A stretch of 64,000 nucleotides of DNA, taken from the NCBI RefSeq assembly GCF_932294415.1, contig NC_065536.1, forward strand, positions 38,563,854 through 38,627,853. Reading direction: 5' to 3'. The DNA is from Quercus robur. Its lineage: Eukaryota; Streptophyta; Magnoliopsida; Fagales; Fagaceae. Positions within the stretch are counted from its first letter, which is position 1. Each line of letters begins with the position of its first letter. Both the position numbers and the translations under genes were made by a program. The notes under the pieces are model-generated. The model did no database searches, was not told where the DNA came from, and saw only the letters and a list, made by a program, of their open reading frames with translations. Of the stretch, positions 46,691 to 57,589 are shown piece by piece.

Positions 46691-47066
46691 ATTATCTTGG
46701 CATATATTTTATTATTTAATATCTAAAAATATTTACTTATTACAGAATGCCTCAACCATTCATCTTTCAATTAATTTGTATACAGTTATATAAATGTCTC
46801 AATTATTTCCTTAAAACTCACAACAAACAATTAAACCAACATTGTTTTAATTTTATTATATTTTTACAAACAAAAAAAAAAAAGTTCTGAAATTTGGTTT
46901 AGGTAATGGGTCGGATTGGGTTAACTCACAAAAAAGACTCAAGTCACGAGTCAACTTGTTTTTGCTTCGGGTCATAAAATTTAGATTCGAATAAGGTATT
47001 TTTGGGTTAGATTGGGTCAACAAATTTTAACCCGTTTTGCCATATCTACTAAAAGCGTACTTAGCC

Positions 47067-47073
<7 letters not shown>

Positions 47074-47133
<60 letters not shown>
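47074..47133. repeat. (CT)n microsatellite
   Basis: About 30 CT units, shortly after the hAT-like element. Confidence 0.95.
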
Positions 47134-47135
<2 letters not shown>

Positions 47136-47206
47136 AAAAAAAGTGTTAAGAGTTGACTTTGAATTATTATTTTTGTTTAATAATTATATTAATATACTGA
47201 ATTTTT

Positions 47207-47364
47207 TTTTTAAAGAGAGTTTCAACCTATAGCGTCCACTCCTAATGATATCTCTTTATTATCAGACTAAGACACTAATTAGTTTTTAGTGTATGTGAGG
47301 ATTGAACTCCAGATCTCTTATATAACTATTAGAAACTTTATCAATTAAGCTAATTGAAACCTAT
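47207..47364 (-). mobile_element. SINE, minus orientation
   Basis: On the minus strand it has an A-box-like TAGCTTAATTGATAAAG and a B-box GGAGTTCAATCCTC; the A-tail appears as the T/A run near 47207. Target duplication AATATACTGAATTTTT at 47191-47206 and 47365-47380. Same family as 57418-57579. Confidence 0.88.
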
Positions 47365-47380
47365 AATATACTGAATTTTT

Positions 47381-48697
47381 AAAGATATTAATATTATATC
47401 ATATTATGCAAAATGATTCAAATATATTTTAAAATAAGAGAATATTTACCTAATTCTTCAACCTCTTTATTAAATATACTGTTGTAGTTCTTTTACACAT
47501 TAATTTGATATATTAATGAATTATAAAGACGAGTATTACGTCATAGTGGCTCCATCTATCTCTGATCAACTCATGTCCGACCTTAAAACGGTGAACCCCT
47601 TCTCTTTGAACAATTTGCTCCCGAGCTATCCATCAGCACTATCTTCTCTTCTCCTCGCTCTTTTTCCCTTCCACAGTCAACGACTTGGTGTTAAAATTTC
47701 TGCAAAACTTTGCTTTGGTTGGCTTTTAAGTGTTCTTTAAAAAATAAAAAATGTCACCTCTTTGTGAATTGATCACTAAAATGTATTGCTTTGTTGAAAA
47801 AAGAAAAGAAAAGAAATTTTGAGAGTTGCTTTTGACCTTACAAATACAACGAAGACGCAAAGGTAGCAATGGCTAATTAGATTGAGAGAATGAAAAATTC
47901 TTTGGAGTATCATAAATGTATACCCTTCACTTTCACATGAATTGTAAGTCTTACCATAAATTTAATTAGGGAGACTCAAACACATTTATGGGAGTACCCA
48001 ATAATTACCCTTGAGAGAATAAAATACAACCTTGATGAACGCGGACCAATAGAAGCCTCAATCCAATCCAATGTTCATTACGTAGTTAGTTGACTTTTGA
48101 TTTGAACCAGAGTCAGATCATGGATGGAACCCAGTACCTTTTAGTTCAATTCAGTGTGTCATTCATTCTATTGAATTGAATTTCCAGTTTTCAACTGATC
48201 TTTTGTGAACAACAAAACAATATGAATGCTTTGTCACGTAACTGCAAGACCTATCTAAACAAACCTACTGACAAATATATATATATATATATGAACTGAT
48301 TTATTGATATCCACTGGCCTCGGGTCCCATAAATTTGTTAACATAATAAATAAGTTTAGCCCTCATCATTTCTCCTCGATTGTTTGATTGCTTCCTCTGT
48401 ATGGCGAAGGCTGCTTAGAGCTGAGTTGGTCTTCAGGGTTTTATAATTGTTTTGTCCGTAGGCAAAAGAGGAACCCATATCATATAACAACATTGACCTC
48501 TAAATTACAAATTGCATACAGGACTGATTTGATAAGGTATCCCAAAAGAAAAAGAGGTAAAAGAACAAGGCAGGAAGTCAAAACTAACATCAGCTCCTTA
48601 GCGTTTCTATAAACAAGTCTTTCAAAAAAAAAAAAAAAAAAAAAAAGGACATTGGAATTCAATAACTTAAAATAGTACCACAGATATCATGGAATCC
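47381..48697. other. intergenic, no gene recognised
   Basis: Contains a short (AT)n at about 48275-48291 and an A-run at 48628-48647 in the presumed PFD5 3' flank. The 74-codon frame at 47516-47740 has no recognisable domain. Confidence 0.4.
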
Positions 48698-48781
48698 CTA
48701 TGTTGAAGGAGCCAGATGCTTCAATTTTGCCTGTAAGATTACCGCAGCTTCATCTGCTATGCTTTTCTTTTTAGCAGCCAC
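48698..48781 (-). CDS. PFD5: PFD5 exon 3
   Basis: Residues 122-148, [20 protein letters not shown] then KHLAPST and a TAG stop. The acceptor is AAATGCAG. Confidence 0.93.
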   Translation of the reverse strand: MAAKKKSIADEAAVILQAKLKHLAPST

Positions 48782-49044
48782 CTGCATTTAGCATTTTGCA
48801 GTCCTTTATTAAAGGGAACAAGAATACAATGTAAAGCCAATTTAAAAAAAAAAAAAAAATTGTCCCATTTTGCTGCGTTTTTCTACTTATCCAAAAAAAT
48901 AGTTGCATTTTTACTATGATATTCCTTTCATAATCTAATAATAAATATAAAATCTTAAGTCATTCTCCAGCGCCGCCCCCCCCCCCCCCCCCCCCCCCAA
49001 AAAAAATGACTAACCTTTTCTTCTTCTTCTTTTTTTTTTTTTTT

Positions 49045-49080
<36 letters not shown>

Positions 49081-52000
49081 TGGGGGTGGCGGGTTGTCAA
49101 TGACAGTAGTTGGTAGGACTCCTGCCAATACATAAGGCTATGCAAGGAACATACTAAAAAAAACTAATGTTTGAGAACCAATCTAGCCAAAAATAAATTG
49201 GTTGATGCTAAAGCTCCAAACTGGGAAAATTTTACAGGCAAAATGGATCCTAAAATTTTTATTTTTGTTTGATTGGTGATAGTCGACCCATTTCAACATT
49301 CATGGGAAATTCAGACACAGGATAATCAGAATATTTTGGAAGGGGGAAGAGGAAATGAGATGGATAGCAGAAAGAATCAACAAAACATGCCCAAAAAAAA
49401 GTCAACCAAGTCATTCATTAGGCACTTCCATGATGGGTATCAAGGCCATTCATTTGATTCGTTGCAGAAATAGGAATGGAAGTTCTTAAATTGTTGGAAT
49501 TCTGTAGTCAGCCTCACCAAGGAGAGGAGTATATTTTGGAAGGCAGAGATAGACGAGGTTGGTCAAATTTCATGTCATCCATCGGAGGTTCAATTCCTGT
49601 AAGAAAAGGGGTGCCGAGATGGGGGTGTGGAAGGAGGCATGTATGTTCACAAGGGCTCAAAGTGACAATGGAGGAGCCGCATTGAGTCTCCCATGAAAAA
49701 ACTAGTCCAACTGTGGAAAGAGATAAAAAATCAACCAAAATTGAGGAGGGCACTAATCGTGGATTCTAAAAGCAAGGAAGAAACAAAACCTCAACAATAA
49801 TTCCTTTATATCCAAAGCCTCAACATTACAGCTATAACAAGTCAAAATTAAAAAATTCTCATTCCAAAATGTTACTGATAATGTTGTTTTTTTTTTTTTT
49901 TTTTTTTTTTTTTAAGTAATAAAATTTTATTTAAAAAAAGTTTACTTCATGGTCACAAAGATGAACACAAATAATCTTTAAAAAATTAAAGAATTAGACA
50001 GAAAAATGAAGTGAGTCGTGGAAATCTAGAATAGAATTACAATGAGTAAAACCCCACACATGAGACTAATCAAACAAAGTTCAGGTCAACAAGGATTTTT
50101 TTTTTTTTTGATAAGTAAAAAAGAAGTATATTCAAAAGGCTACCTCATGAAAACAGAGGCAGAACAGACAATACAGAGGAAGAAACAAACAGAAAAAAGA
50201 AAAGAGAACAAGAAAACAAGCAGAAAACAACAAATAACTAAATACAAAGGAGAGAACAAAGGAACAAAGGGAGAGAATCACTAGAGGTGAGTCCCCAAGC
50301 CCTAGACCAATCAAATAGGGAACCACAAAAATAAGTGAGCAACTGGTCATCGGATTTGTCCCTGTCCTCAAAAGTTCGCCAATTCCGCTCCCTCCAAATA
50401 CACCACATTAGGCACAACGGAGCTAAATTCCAAATGCTAGAAGAGTGCTTTCCAAACTAGTTCCACCAACTGAAGAGCATTTCTGCAACCGATCTAGGCA
50501 AGACCCAAGAAATCCCAAAAGATCTGAAAATCAAGCTCCACAACTTATAAGCTTTTTCACAATAGAGAAGCAAATGATTCACCGTCTCCCCATTGCAACG
50601 ACACATAATACACCAATCAACCAGATCAAAGCCTCTACACCGCAAAGTGTCCCCTGTAAGAATCTTCTCCCAAGCTGCAGTCCAAACAAGGAAAGAGATG
50701 TGCGTAGGGGCCTTAACCTTCCAAATACCTTTCCAAGGGAAAGTAAAAGGCAAGGGACTTCGAAGCTTGTCATAAAAGGAGCGAATGTTGAAATCCCCCT
50801 TCTTCGACAATTTCCAAATCATGCGGTCTCCTTGCTCGGAGTGAGGTAAACAAGAATCCAAGGTATGGAGAAATTCATCCACCTCTCCCATCTCCCAAAC
50901 ATTAGGATCCCTAAGTAAAGGAACCTTCCAGCTTCTCCGAGCCTCGGTCCCCAATCTTTCGAGAGACGAGGCCACAGAAGCCTCTCTATTAGTAGCAAAC
51001 CCATACACAACCGGGATTGTAGCCGATTCTAAGAACTTTCAGTTTTCTCGAAAGTGTTTATTACATTCCTTCCACACTATCCACATCAAACATAATGGAG
51101 CAAGGTTCCAAACATCTGACAAGTGCTTCCCAAATCAATTCCTCCACCCAAACGGTATTTTAGAAGGAGGAAACAAAGTAGTGTTATGGGCTGACTTGAA
51201 TCCAAAAGTTTTACACCCAATGGGTAAAAAAGCCTTCCTAGATAGTAGAAATCCAACACAAGGTTAGAGACACACGAGGGCCCTGTTGTGGCAGCGCATC
51301 CATCAAGAGAAGCTTACAATTGTGACCTTGTTAGCAGAGAACCCCTACCGGCACATGATTGTCCACAACCAACAATGGGAAAGTACCGATCAGGCTTGAA
51401 ATAAGGTTGAGAACTGCCCTAGTTGCACCGGAGACAATGTGAATGGAGAAAATAAAGGAGGAAGGCAAGATTTGGAGGAATTCAATGCACTTTTTAAAAG
51501 ATCCAGACCAATTGCTACTACCCCCTCAGCTGCACGATTAAGAAACTTGTGAAGAGCAATGAGGTTTTTAATGGGCCAATAATTAAACTCAGTATAAAGG
51601 AAGGATGCTCTGGGTACTCACCAAGTGCTGTAAAGATACAGTAAGTGAAATTACTATGGAGAAGAATCTAGTCTTCTTCTGTGTAAATCCAACAGAAGGG
51701 AGATGGGAAAAGAAGCTGGTCCCAAGGTGTTGGGAGGGATGGATGCTTCCAAATGGGTACTGACACGAACCAATGAACTTAGCAGATATTTGGGGGCACC
51801 CATTAAGGTATTTGATGTGCAATCCAAGGCGTTGTTTGTAGTTACTGAGGAGAGATGGAGAAACTCAATGGAAGATAGGAATATGAGGTTTACAGTTAAT
51901 CCAATCACTTAAGGTGCAAGAGAACTCCAGAATCCATTTCGACAATTAACTATAAGGAAAGATGACCCAGGAGGAATAGGAGAGGCGTAGCAAGTATGGA

Positions 52001-55000
52001 TCAGGGCTTCTGACATGTCTCTAATGAAGCTATGATCTATCTCTTGGAATATAAAAGGGTCAAATAACCCCAATAAAAGAATAGAGAGGTTATTTAGCAT
52101 GCTTGTGGGAAACCAAATTGGATATGATGTCTCCAAGAATTGTTTGAAGCCTATGGGGAAGTCCGTTTGAGAATTGGGTAAGCATTGGATGCAAGGGGCA
52201 TGACAGGGGGTGCAACTGGTGTGGGATAAGTGGGTGATGGACTTTATCAGTGTAGTTGTGGGAAGCTACTCCGTTTCTTTTTTGTTGCGTAATGTGGAGG
52301 ATGGTTTTAACTGGGTTCTCAGTGGGGGCTATGACCCAAATGATGATAGGCTAAGGGGCAACATGTGGGAAGAATTAAGACATGTTACACAGAAATGTGA
52401 GGTGGTGTTATGTGTTATTGGGGACTTCCAATAAATGTAGTCAAGTTTCCTAGATAAAGGCTAGGATGTGACAATTTCACTCCAGCTATGATAGAGATCT
52501 CAAACTTCATCACAGATTTGAGGGTGACAAAATCTGCTTTCCAAGCACCATGAATATAGTCTCCATGACGGATCCCTAGTCTATGGTTGTTGCTTGTGTT
52601 TACCAAATGCTTCCATCCATGACTTTGTTTTTTCAAAATTACATTCAGGAGGACTTGTTGGACATTTTGGAAGAGATAAGATGGCTGCTGCCTTACTGGA
52701 GGACACATTATATTGACCATGACTTCAGAGGGATGTTGAGAAGATTGGACATATTATATTGACCACGACTTTAGAGGGATGTTGAGAAGATTCTTAAGCA
52801 TTGTCATATATGTCAAGTCTCCAAAGGACAAAAGCAGGGTTTTATCCTCCAATTCCAATACCTCAAAAGCCTTGGGAAGATTTGAGTACATATCTTGACC
52901 TAGGGCTTCAAAGGACATCAAGAAGGTTTGACTTTATTCTTGTGTTGCTGGATAGATTTTCCATAATGGCTCATTTTATACCTTGCTGAAAGACATCTGA
53001 CGCATTGAAGATCATTTAGGTTTACTTCCAAGAGGTTGTGCGATTGCATGGTCTTCCCAAGACTATCATTTCAAATTGTGATGATAAGTTTATGAGCTAC
53101 TTTTGGAAAACCTTACAGATAATCTTGGGCACTAAGCTAAAATTTTCAAGTTCCTACCACCCTGAGACCGATGGTCAAACAGAAGTTGTTAACCGAAGTT
53201 TGGAAACCTTTTTATGTTGCCTCGTCAAGGAATATGTTCCATCAGGATGTGATTCTGCCTGCAGCAGAATTTGCTTATGATAAATTAACAGAACTATAGG
53301 TTGACACCGTTTGAATTGTCATAGGATTGATGAAAACCTATTGACCTTATGCCTTTACCAACTGATACTAGGACAAGAAAAGAAGCCGAGGATTTTGCAA
53401 GACATCAGGATGTGAATCTGCCTGCAGCAGAATTTGCTTATTATAATTTAACAGAGCTACAGGTCGACACCATTTGAATTGCCACAAAATTGATGACAAC
53501 CTATTGACCTTATGCCTTTATCAACTGATATTAGGACAAGAAAAGAAGCCGAGGATTTTGCAAGACATATCTACAAGATCCATGAGGAAACTCAAAAGAA
53601 GATTGTGATTAGCAATAAGCAGTATATGTCTCATGCAGACTCACATATAAGGTTTGTGACAAAGTTATGGTAAGGCTACGACCTGAACGATTTCCAAAAG
53701 AAGAATTTCAGAAATTGCATTCAAGGAAAGCTGGACCTTACAAGGTCCTACCTACTTTCTCTCTCTCTTCCCTATTCTGGTGAAGATGGACAAACGTATT
53801 GAAAAACTTCTGAGAGATTTTTTATGGAATGGGATTGACAAGGAGTATAAATTCCATTTGGTTAGTTGGAATCAGATTTGTAAACCAGTTTGACATGGGG
53901 GGATTGGGTATAAGAAACTTGAGAAGATTTAATCAAGCTTTATTAGAGAAATGGCTGTGGAGATATAGGACCGAGAAGGAGCATCTTTGGAGGAGGTTTA
54001 TTGAGGCTAAGTATGGGAATGAATGGGAGGGTTGGTGTTCTCATTTTGTGGAGGATCCCTATGGTGTGAGAATTTGGAAATTTATACGACAGGGATTGTC
54101 GAACTTTTCCTGGTTTCTTCATTTTGATGTGGGGGATGGTTCTAGAGTGAGGTTTTGGCATGACGTACAGTGTGATGATTGCCCACTTAAGGTGGCTTTC
54201 CCAGAGTTATTTAGTATCGGTCGCCAAAAAAAAGCCTCAATAAATGATGTCCTACATCTTTCTAATGGGATGTCCCATTAGGATGTTCGTTTTTCTAGAT
54301 TGGTCCAAGATTGGGAACTACAGCCTCTGGTTTCTTTTTTTGGATCTTATCTATTCCAAGCTTGTTAGGGGGGAGGGTATGGATAGACCCTGTTGGAGAC
54401 CTGCCATGAGCAGGAGTTTTGAGGTTCATAGTTATTATCACTCCCCATCAGCTCTTAATAGAACGCCTTTCCTGTGGATATTGGTGTGGCATTTGAAGGT
54501 CCTGCCTATAGTGGCTCTCATTTCTTGGGCTGCTTCTCTAGGGAAGATTTTATCCATTGACAATCTCCAGAAGAGAGGTATTATTGTATTGGATTAGTGT
54601 TGCATGTGTAAGAGGTGCGGGGAGTCTGCAGACCACCTTCTCCTTCATTGTCCAATAGCTTACGAGCTGTGGACAATGGTGTTTTATTTATTTGGGCTCC
54701 AATGGGTTATGCCAAAAGGGGTTATTGATTTGTTTGCTGCTTGGTAGGGATCTTTTGGAAAACATAGAAATATTTCCTTTTGGAAGGTTGTGCCACATTG
54801 CATCATGTGGTTCCTTTGGCAAGAGCGGAACTCAAGAAGTTTTGAGAATTTTGAATGGTCTATCCTTGATGTTAAAGCCTTCTTCCTTGATCCTTCATAC
54901 CTTGTTAGATTGTAGCATTCTTTTCTTTGTCTACTTCTTTAGGTAAGATTCTAATTACATATAATCTTTGGAAGAGGCATATTCTAGTACTTGATTGGTG

Positions 55001-57014
55001 TTATATGTACAAAAGGCGTGTGGGAATTAGTAGATCATCTTCTGTTTCATTGCCCTATAGCATATGAACTGTGGTCTTAGGTTTTTTGCTTGTTTGGTAT
55101 CCATTGGGTTATGCCGCATAGGGTTATTGAGTTGTTAGCTTCTTGGTAGGGCAAGTTCAGTTGACATTGCAATATAGCTATCTAGAGATTTGTATCGCAT
55201 TGTTTGATGTGGTGTATTTGGCGTGAACAGAATGATAGAAGCTTGGAGGGTTGTGAACTGTCCAATCTCTCTCATTGAATGGAGTCTAGTTTTGCCAACT
55301 TATTCTTGTTTTTCCCTTCTTGTTTTACTTGATGATTGTTATTTGAGCTCTTGATTTTTACCCCTATAGTCTATGAAGCACGGGTGTGTTTCCAAATTTG
55401 AGTGTAGGTGCGGAACTCAGCAATTTTTGAAAAAGTAAGGTGCGGGTGCGGCAATTAAAAAATTATTAAAAATATTTTTATTTATATTTTCTATATATTT
55501 TTACTATTAAAATATTCTTAAAAAACACATTACTATGGCCTTGGCTCACAAAACAAAGAATGAAGAAGGCAAGAAACACAAAACAAAAAAGAGAACACAA
55601 AAGAAGCAACAAATATTCAAAATAAAATTGAGGAAGGACAGATTTAGGATGTTTGGGCCTCATTCAAAGCTGATTTTGGCTGTTCGGGCATGATTCAAGG
55701 CTGATTTCGGCCTTTTTTGGTTAGTTTTGGCCGCCGGCCAATATGATCTGATTTGGCCGATACGACCTGATCTCGGTGCAAGCAGCAGGGTTAGTTGCCA
55801 CACCCCGAGTCGGACTCCGGTGTGGCACCCTCCAGTTGGTGCTTCCTAGCCTATAGTACATTTCCAGTGGTTGGCTATTTCTTAATAAAAGTCTTTTTGT
55901 TACTTATCAAAAAAAAAAAAAGATTTGGTTGAGCATTGTAGTTTGAGAGCAGTTTGTAATTCTCCTTGAGAACACCCCCGGTGTACTTAGTTTTGTTTTT
56001 ATTAATAAATTTTTGTTACTTATTAAAAAAAAAAAGTACTAAAGAAGCTTGGGCCAAGCGCATATTTACTTGTTTAATATGGAGGTTATGGAGGGAGAGG
56101 AACAGCCAGACATTCAACAAGAAGCAGTTAACTGTTTTGGAGCTAAAATCTAACTTCTTGATATCGTTAATTGAGTGGTCCCAAACCACCGGCATTAGTG
56201 ATTTGAAAAATGTTAGCTCATACCCCCAAAAAAGAAGAAAGATTTGAAAACTAGTACAGATTTTATTGACATTCTCAGTATGTAATGTAATGTATGGTGT
56301 TTGATTTATTTTATTTTATTTTATTTTATTAGTGATGGTATTTTATTGATGAAACAAACTCAAGTACACAGGAAGTGCACAATGGGAACAAATTTTAAAA
56401 CTGGCAAAGAATGTTTAAAAAAGAAACCTGTATGCATGAAGTTTCTATCCTCTATGTCAATAAAAATAAATGAGCTATTTAAGAGCCAACTACTGATTTA
56501 CAAGGTTCAAGTGGAAACGGGAATGGGCTATCAGAACATACCTCTACGAGTTGGTCAAAGTTGGATCTCAGCAAGTTGATTTTACGGTCACAATAATCTT
56601 TGCCTTCAGCTGTTGTTTTCTGGTTATAACACAATAAAAATAAAATTCCTCCTTAATTATAAAAAAAAAAAGAAAAAAGAAAAAGAAAAACCCTAGTTAG
56701 GAATTGAAAGCAGAGAGAGAGAGAGGTACCTCAATGAAGTATCCAGTGCCAACATCTACAAGGACTTTATCAGCATCATCAAGAGTTCCAGGAACATAAA
56801 GAGAAGCAGTAAGAGGTACGAGCAATTTCTTTCCTTTGGGACGGAGAGAAAGGTCTTCGAGGGCAGAGGAAGCGACCTCAAGCCGACTGGTGGCGGTTCG
56901 TATATTGTTCAGACTGTCCTGAAGAATATTAACTTCCATATCAGCCTGCTCCTTCACTGCTTTCACCTGCTCCACGCTCATCTTCTCCATCTCCGCTGCC
57001 GCTGCCGCTGCCAT
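48698..57014 (-). CDS. PFD5: prefoldin subunit 5; 3 exons
   Basis: Alpha-type subunit of the hexameric prefoldin (GimC) co-chaperone, which passes nascent actin and tubulin to the CCT chaperonin; cytosolic. Exons: 57014-56730, 56619-56542, 48781-48698, all with GT-AG introns in phase 0, giving 148 residues (Arabidopsis about 151). Exon 1 starts [20 protein letters not shown], then [20 protein letters not shown] (first coiled-coil helix), [17 protein letters not shown] and [13 protein letters not shown] (beta-hairpin region typical of alpha prefoldins). Exons 2 and 3 form the C-terminal helix. The 57014 ATG is chosen over the upstream in-frame one at 57071 because it opens the family's usual N-terminus. 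Intron 2 is about 7.76 kb and full of transposon fragments. Confidence 0.95.
48976..49077. repeat. poly-C (23), poly-T and (GA)n run in PFD5 intron 2
   Basis: C23 at 48976-48998, T-run at 49031-49047, GA repeat at 49048-49077. Confidence 0.95.
49200..49860 (+). other. possible LINE 5'-region remnant
   Basis: Plus-strand frames give purine-rich, stop-interrupted peptides ([20 protein letters not shown]; frame changes after 49473) that recall the region upstream of ORF2 in plant LINEs, but no domain can be named. Confidence 0.3.
50095..51030 (-). mobile_element. 5'-truncated LINE in PFD5 intron 2
   Basis: The 3' end is at the T-run and TTTTGATAAGTAAA near 50097-50118. The minus frame 51008-50457 reads [60 protein letters not shown] (zf-RVT) and [17 protein letters not shown], without stops for 183 codons. 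Closely related to the 26294-27325 LINE. Confidence 0.85.
51031..51200 (-). pseudogene. second small LINE fragment
   Basis: Repeats the 'cattccttccacactatccacatcaaacataatgg' type sequence corresponding to the CLIWWVWRERN region of LINE ORF2, but diverged. Confidence 0.4.
51650..52500 (+). pseudogene. LINE ORF2 N-terminal (endonuclease) fragment
   Basis: Reads [20 protein letters not shown], then [19 protein letters not shown] (the start of the AP-like endonuclease), then [36 protein letters not shown] and [20 protein letters not shown] ending at GDFQ (the 'GDFN' motif). Stops separate the pieces. No RT core follows; gypsy sequence begins by about 52640. Confidence 0.75.
52701..52793. repeat. 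46-bp imperfect tandem duplication
   Basis: GGACACATTATATTGACCAT and its downstream sequence recur from 52747 with few changes (GGACATATTATATTGACCAC). Confidence 0.85.
53241..53566. repeat. 163-bp tandem duplication in integrase remnant
   Basis: ATCAGGATGTGATTCTGCCT at 53241 recurs at 53404 (ATCAGGATGTGAATCTGCC); copies 53241-53403 and 53404-53566 match along their length with scattered differences and end with GATTTTGCAAGAC. Confidence 0.92.
53770..54945 (+). pseudogene. LINE ORF2 C-terminal remnant
   Basis: [20 protein letters not shown], then [60 protein letters not shown], and a zf-RVT part ([36 protein letters not shown]). Frames shift at about 53870, 54280 and 54600. Confidence 0.9.
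54946..55921 (+). pseudogene. further LINE 3' copy with poly-A end
   Basis: A second diverged zf-RVT segment (about 54980-55270, [17 protein letters not shown]) shows that this is another element copy, not a continuation. It ends at TTTTTGTTACTTATC and poly-A at 55908-55921. The middle (55370-55850) is unassigned and contains 'GATTTCGGCC'-rich sequence. Confidence 0.65.
55922..56260 (+). pseudogene. LINE tail fragments next to PFD5 exon 2
   Basis: A second TTTTTGTTACTTATTAAAAA tail at 56013-56034 is followed by [40 protein letters not shown], the last part of LINE ORF2. Confidence 0.7.
56542..56619 (-). CDS. PFD5: PFD5 exon 2
   Basis: Residues 96-121, [20 protein letters not shown] then FDQLVE. 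The acceptor is ATAACCAG, the donor GTATGT. Confidence 0.94.
56730..57014 (-). CDS. PFD5: PFD5 exon 1
   Basis: Residues 1-95, from [12 protein letters not shown] to [10 protein letters not shown]. The donor is GTACCT. Confidence 0.94.
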
Positions 57015-57132
57015 TCTCAACACCTCTTCTCTTCTCTTCTTTACTCTCCTATAATAAATATAATATTTCATTACTACTTATTACCACTTCCACTTATATA
57101 TTTTCCATAAAAATTTAGGACCCAAAAATACG

Positions 57133-57204
57133 GCCCCTATAGCTCAGTGGTAGAGCGTCAGTCTTGTAAACTGAAGGTCTGTAGTTCGATCCTGCATGGG
57201 GGCA
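57133..57204 (+). tRNA. trnT-TGT: tRNA-Thr (anticodon TGT)
   Basis: 72-nt cloverleaf: acceptor GCCCCTA/TGGGGGC (one T-G pair), D-stem GCTC/GAGC, anticodon stem TCAGT/ACTGA with loop CTTGTAA (TGT), 5-nt variable region, T-stem TGTAG/CTGCA and loop TTCGATC, discriminator A. The A-box TAGCTCAGTGG and B-box AGTTCGATCC are intact. A T-rich terminator (GTTTTTATTTTT) starts five bases downstream. There is no intron and no encoded CCA. The nuclear context and the split neighbouring genes argue against an organellar insert. Confidence 0.95.
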
Positions 57205-57318
57205 TTCGTTTTTATTTTTCCCTGTCCATGCTTGTTTATTTATTTTAAAAATTTTGTTACTTCTTTTTCAGTTTTTTGTAATTGTGTTGTATTCAAATTA
57301 TTGTTTGGCTCTTTCTCC

Positions 57319-57320
57319 AT

Positions 57321-57361
<41 letters not shown>
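57319..57361. repeat. (AT)n microsatellite
   Basis: Runs of TATATATA interrupted once by AAAT. Confidence 0.95.
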
Positions 57362-57366
<5 letters not shown>

Positions 57367-57417
57367 TAGCCTTTTTTCCTAATATGGCCATGTTTGGAGC
57401 TCCTTAATGCTATTACA

Positions 57418-57579
57418 ATTTTTTTTTTAAGAGAGTTTCAACTTATAACATACGTTCTTGATGATGCTTTTTATTATTAAATCAAGATACCAATCGATTT
57501 TTGGTATAGGCGAGGATTGAACTTTAGGTGTCTTATTCAACTATCAGAAACTTTACTAATTGTGCTAACTAAAACCTAC
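57418..57579 (-). mobile_element. SINE, minus orientation
   Basis: Same family as 47207-47364 (minus strand: TAGCACAATTAGTAAAG, TTCAATCCTCG). Target duplication GCTATTACA at 57409-57417 and 57580-57588. Confidence 0.88.
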
Positions 57580-57589
57580 GCTATTACAT

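Larger units (their letters stand above)
42432..47048. mobile_element. hAT-like non-autonomous element disrupted by nested solo LTRs
   Basis: Ends TAGACATGGCAAA and TTTGCCATATCTA form a 13-bp inverted repeat with one mismatch, very like the 12930-14049 element. The subterminal parts are rich in CGGGT/GGGTTCGGGTC words. Without the two LTR insertions inside, the element is about 1.17 kb, matching the other copy. CTAAAA occurs just left of the adjoining solo LTR (41621-41626) and directly right of the element (47049-47054), suggesting the original target duplication was split by that LTR. Confidence 0.75.
52640..53760 (+). pseudogene. Ty3/gypsy integrase fragment (chromovirus-like)
   Basis: Zinc-binding part: [19 protein letters not shown] then [13 protein letters not shown]. 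Core: [19 protein letters not shown], then [40 protein letters not shown] and [11 protein letters not shown]. The catalytic pattern is damaged by frame changes. It carries two tandem duplications. Flanked by unrelated LINE parts. Confidence 0.88.

Noticed and set aside
45192..46719. Plus-strand frames of up to 129 codons
   Set aside because: They are the reverse strand of the same LTR family, bounded by a perfect ATTAT duplication.
57015..57071. Upstream in-frame ATG of PFD5 (57071)
   Set aside because: It would add 19 residues (MKYYIYYRRVKKRREEVLR) not seen in the family as I know it; 57014 gives the usual N-terminus.
57133..57204. tRNA as part of a plastid or mitochondrial insert
   Set aside because: No organellar sequence on either side, and the flanks fit an ordinary nuclear locus with a pol III terminator.
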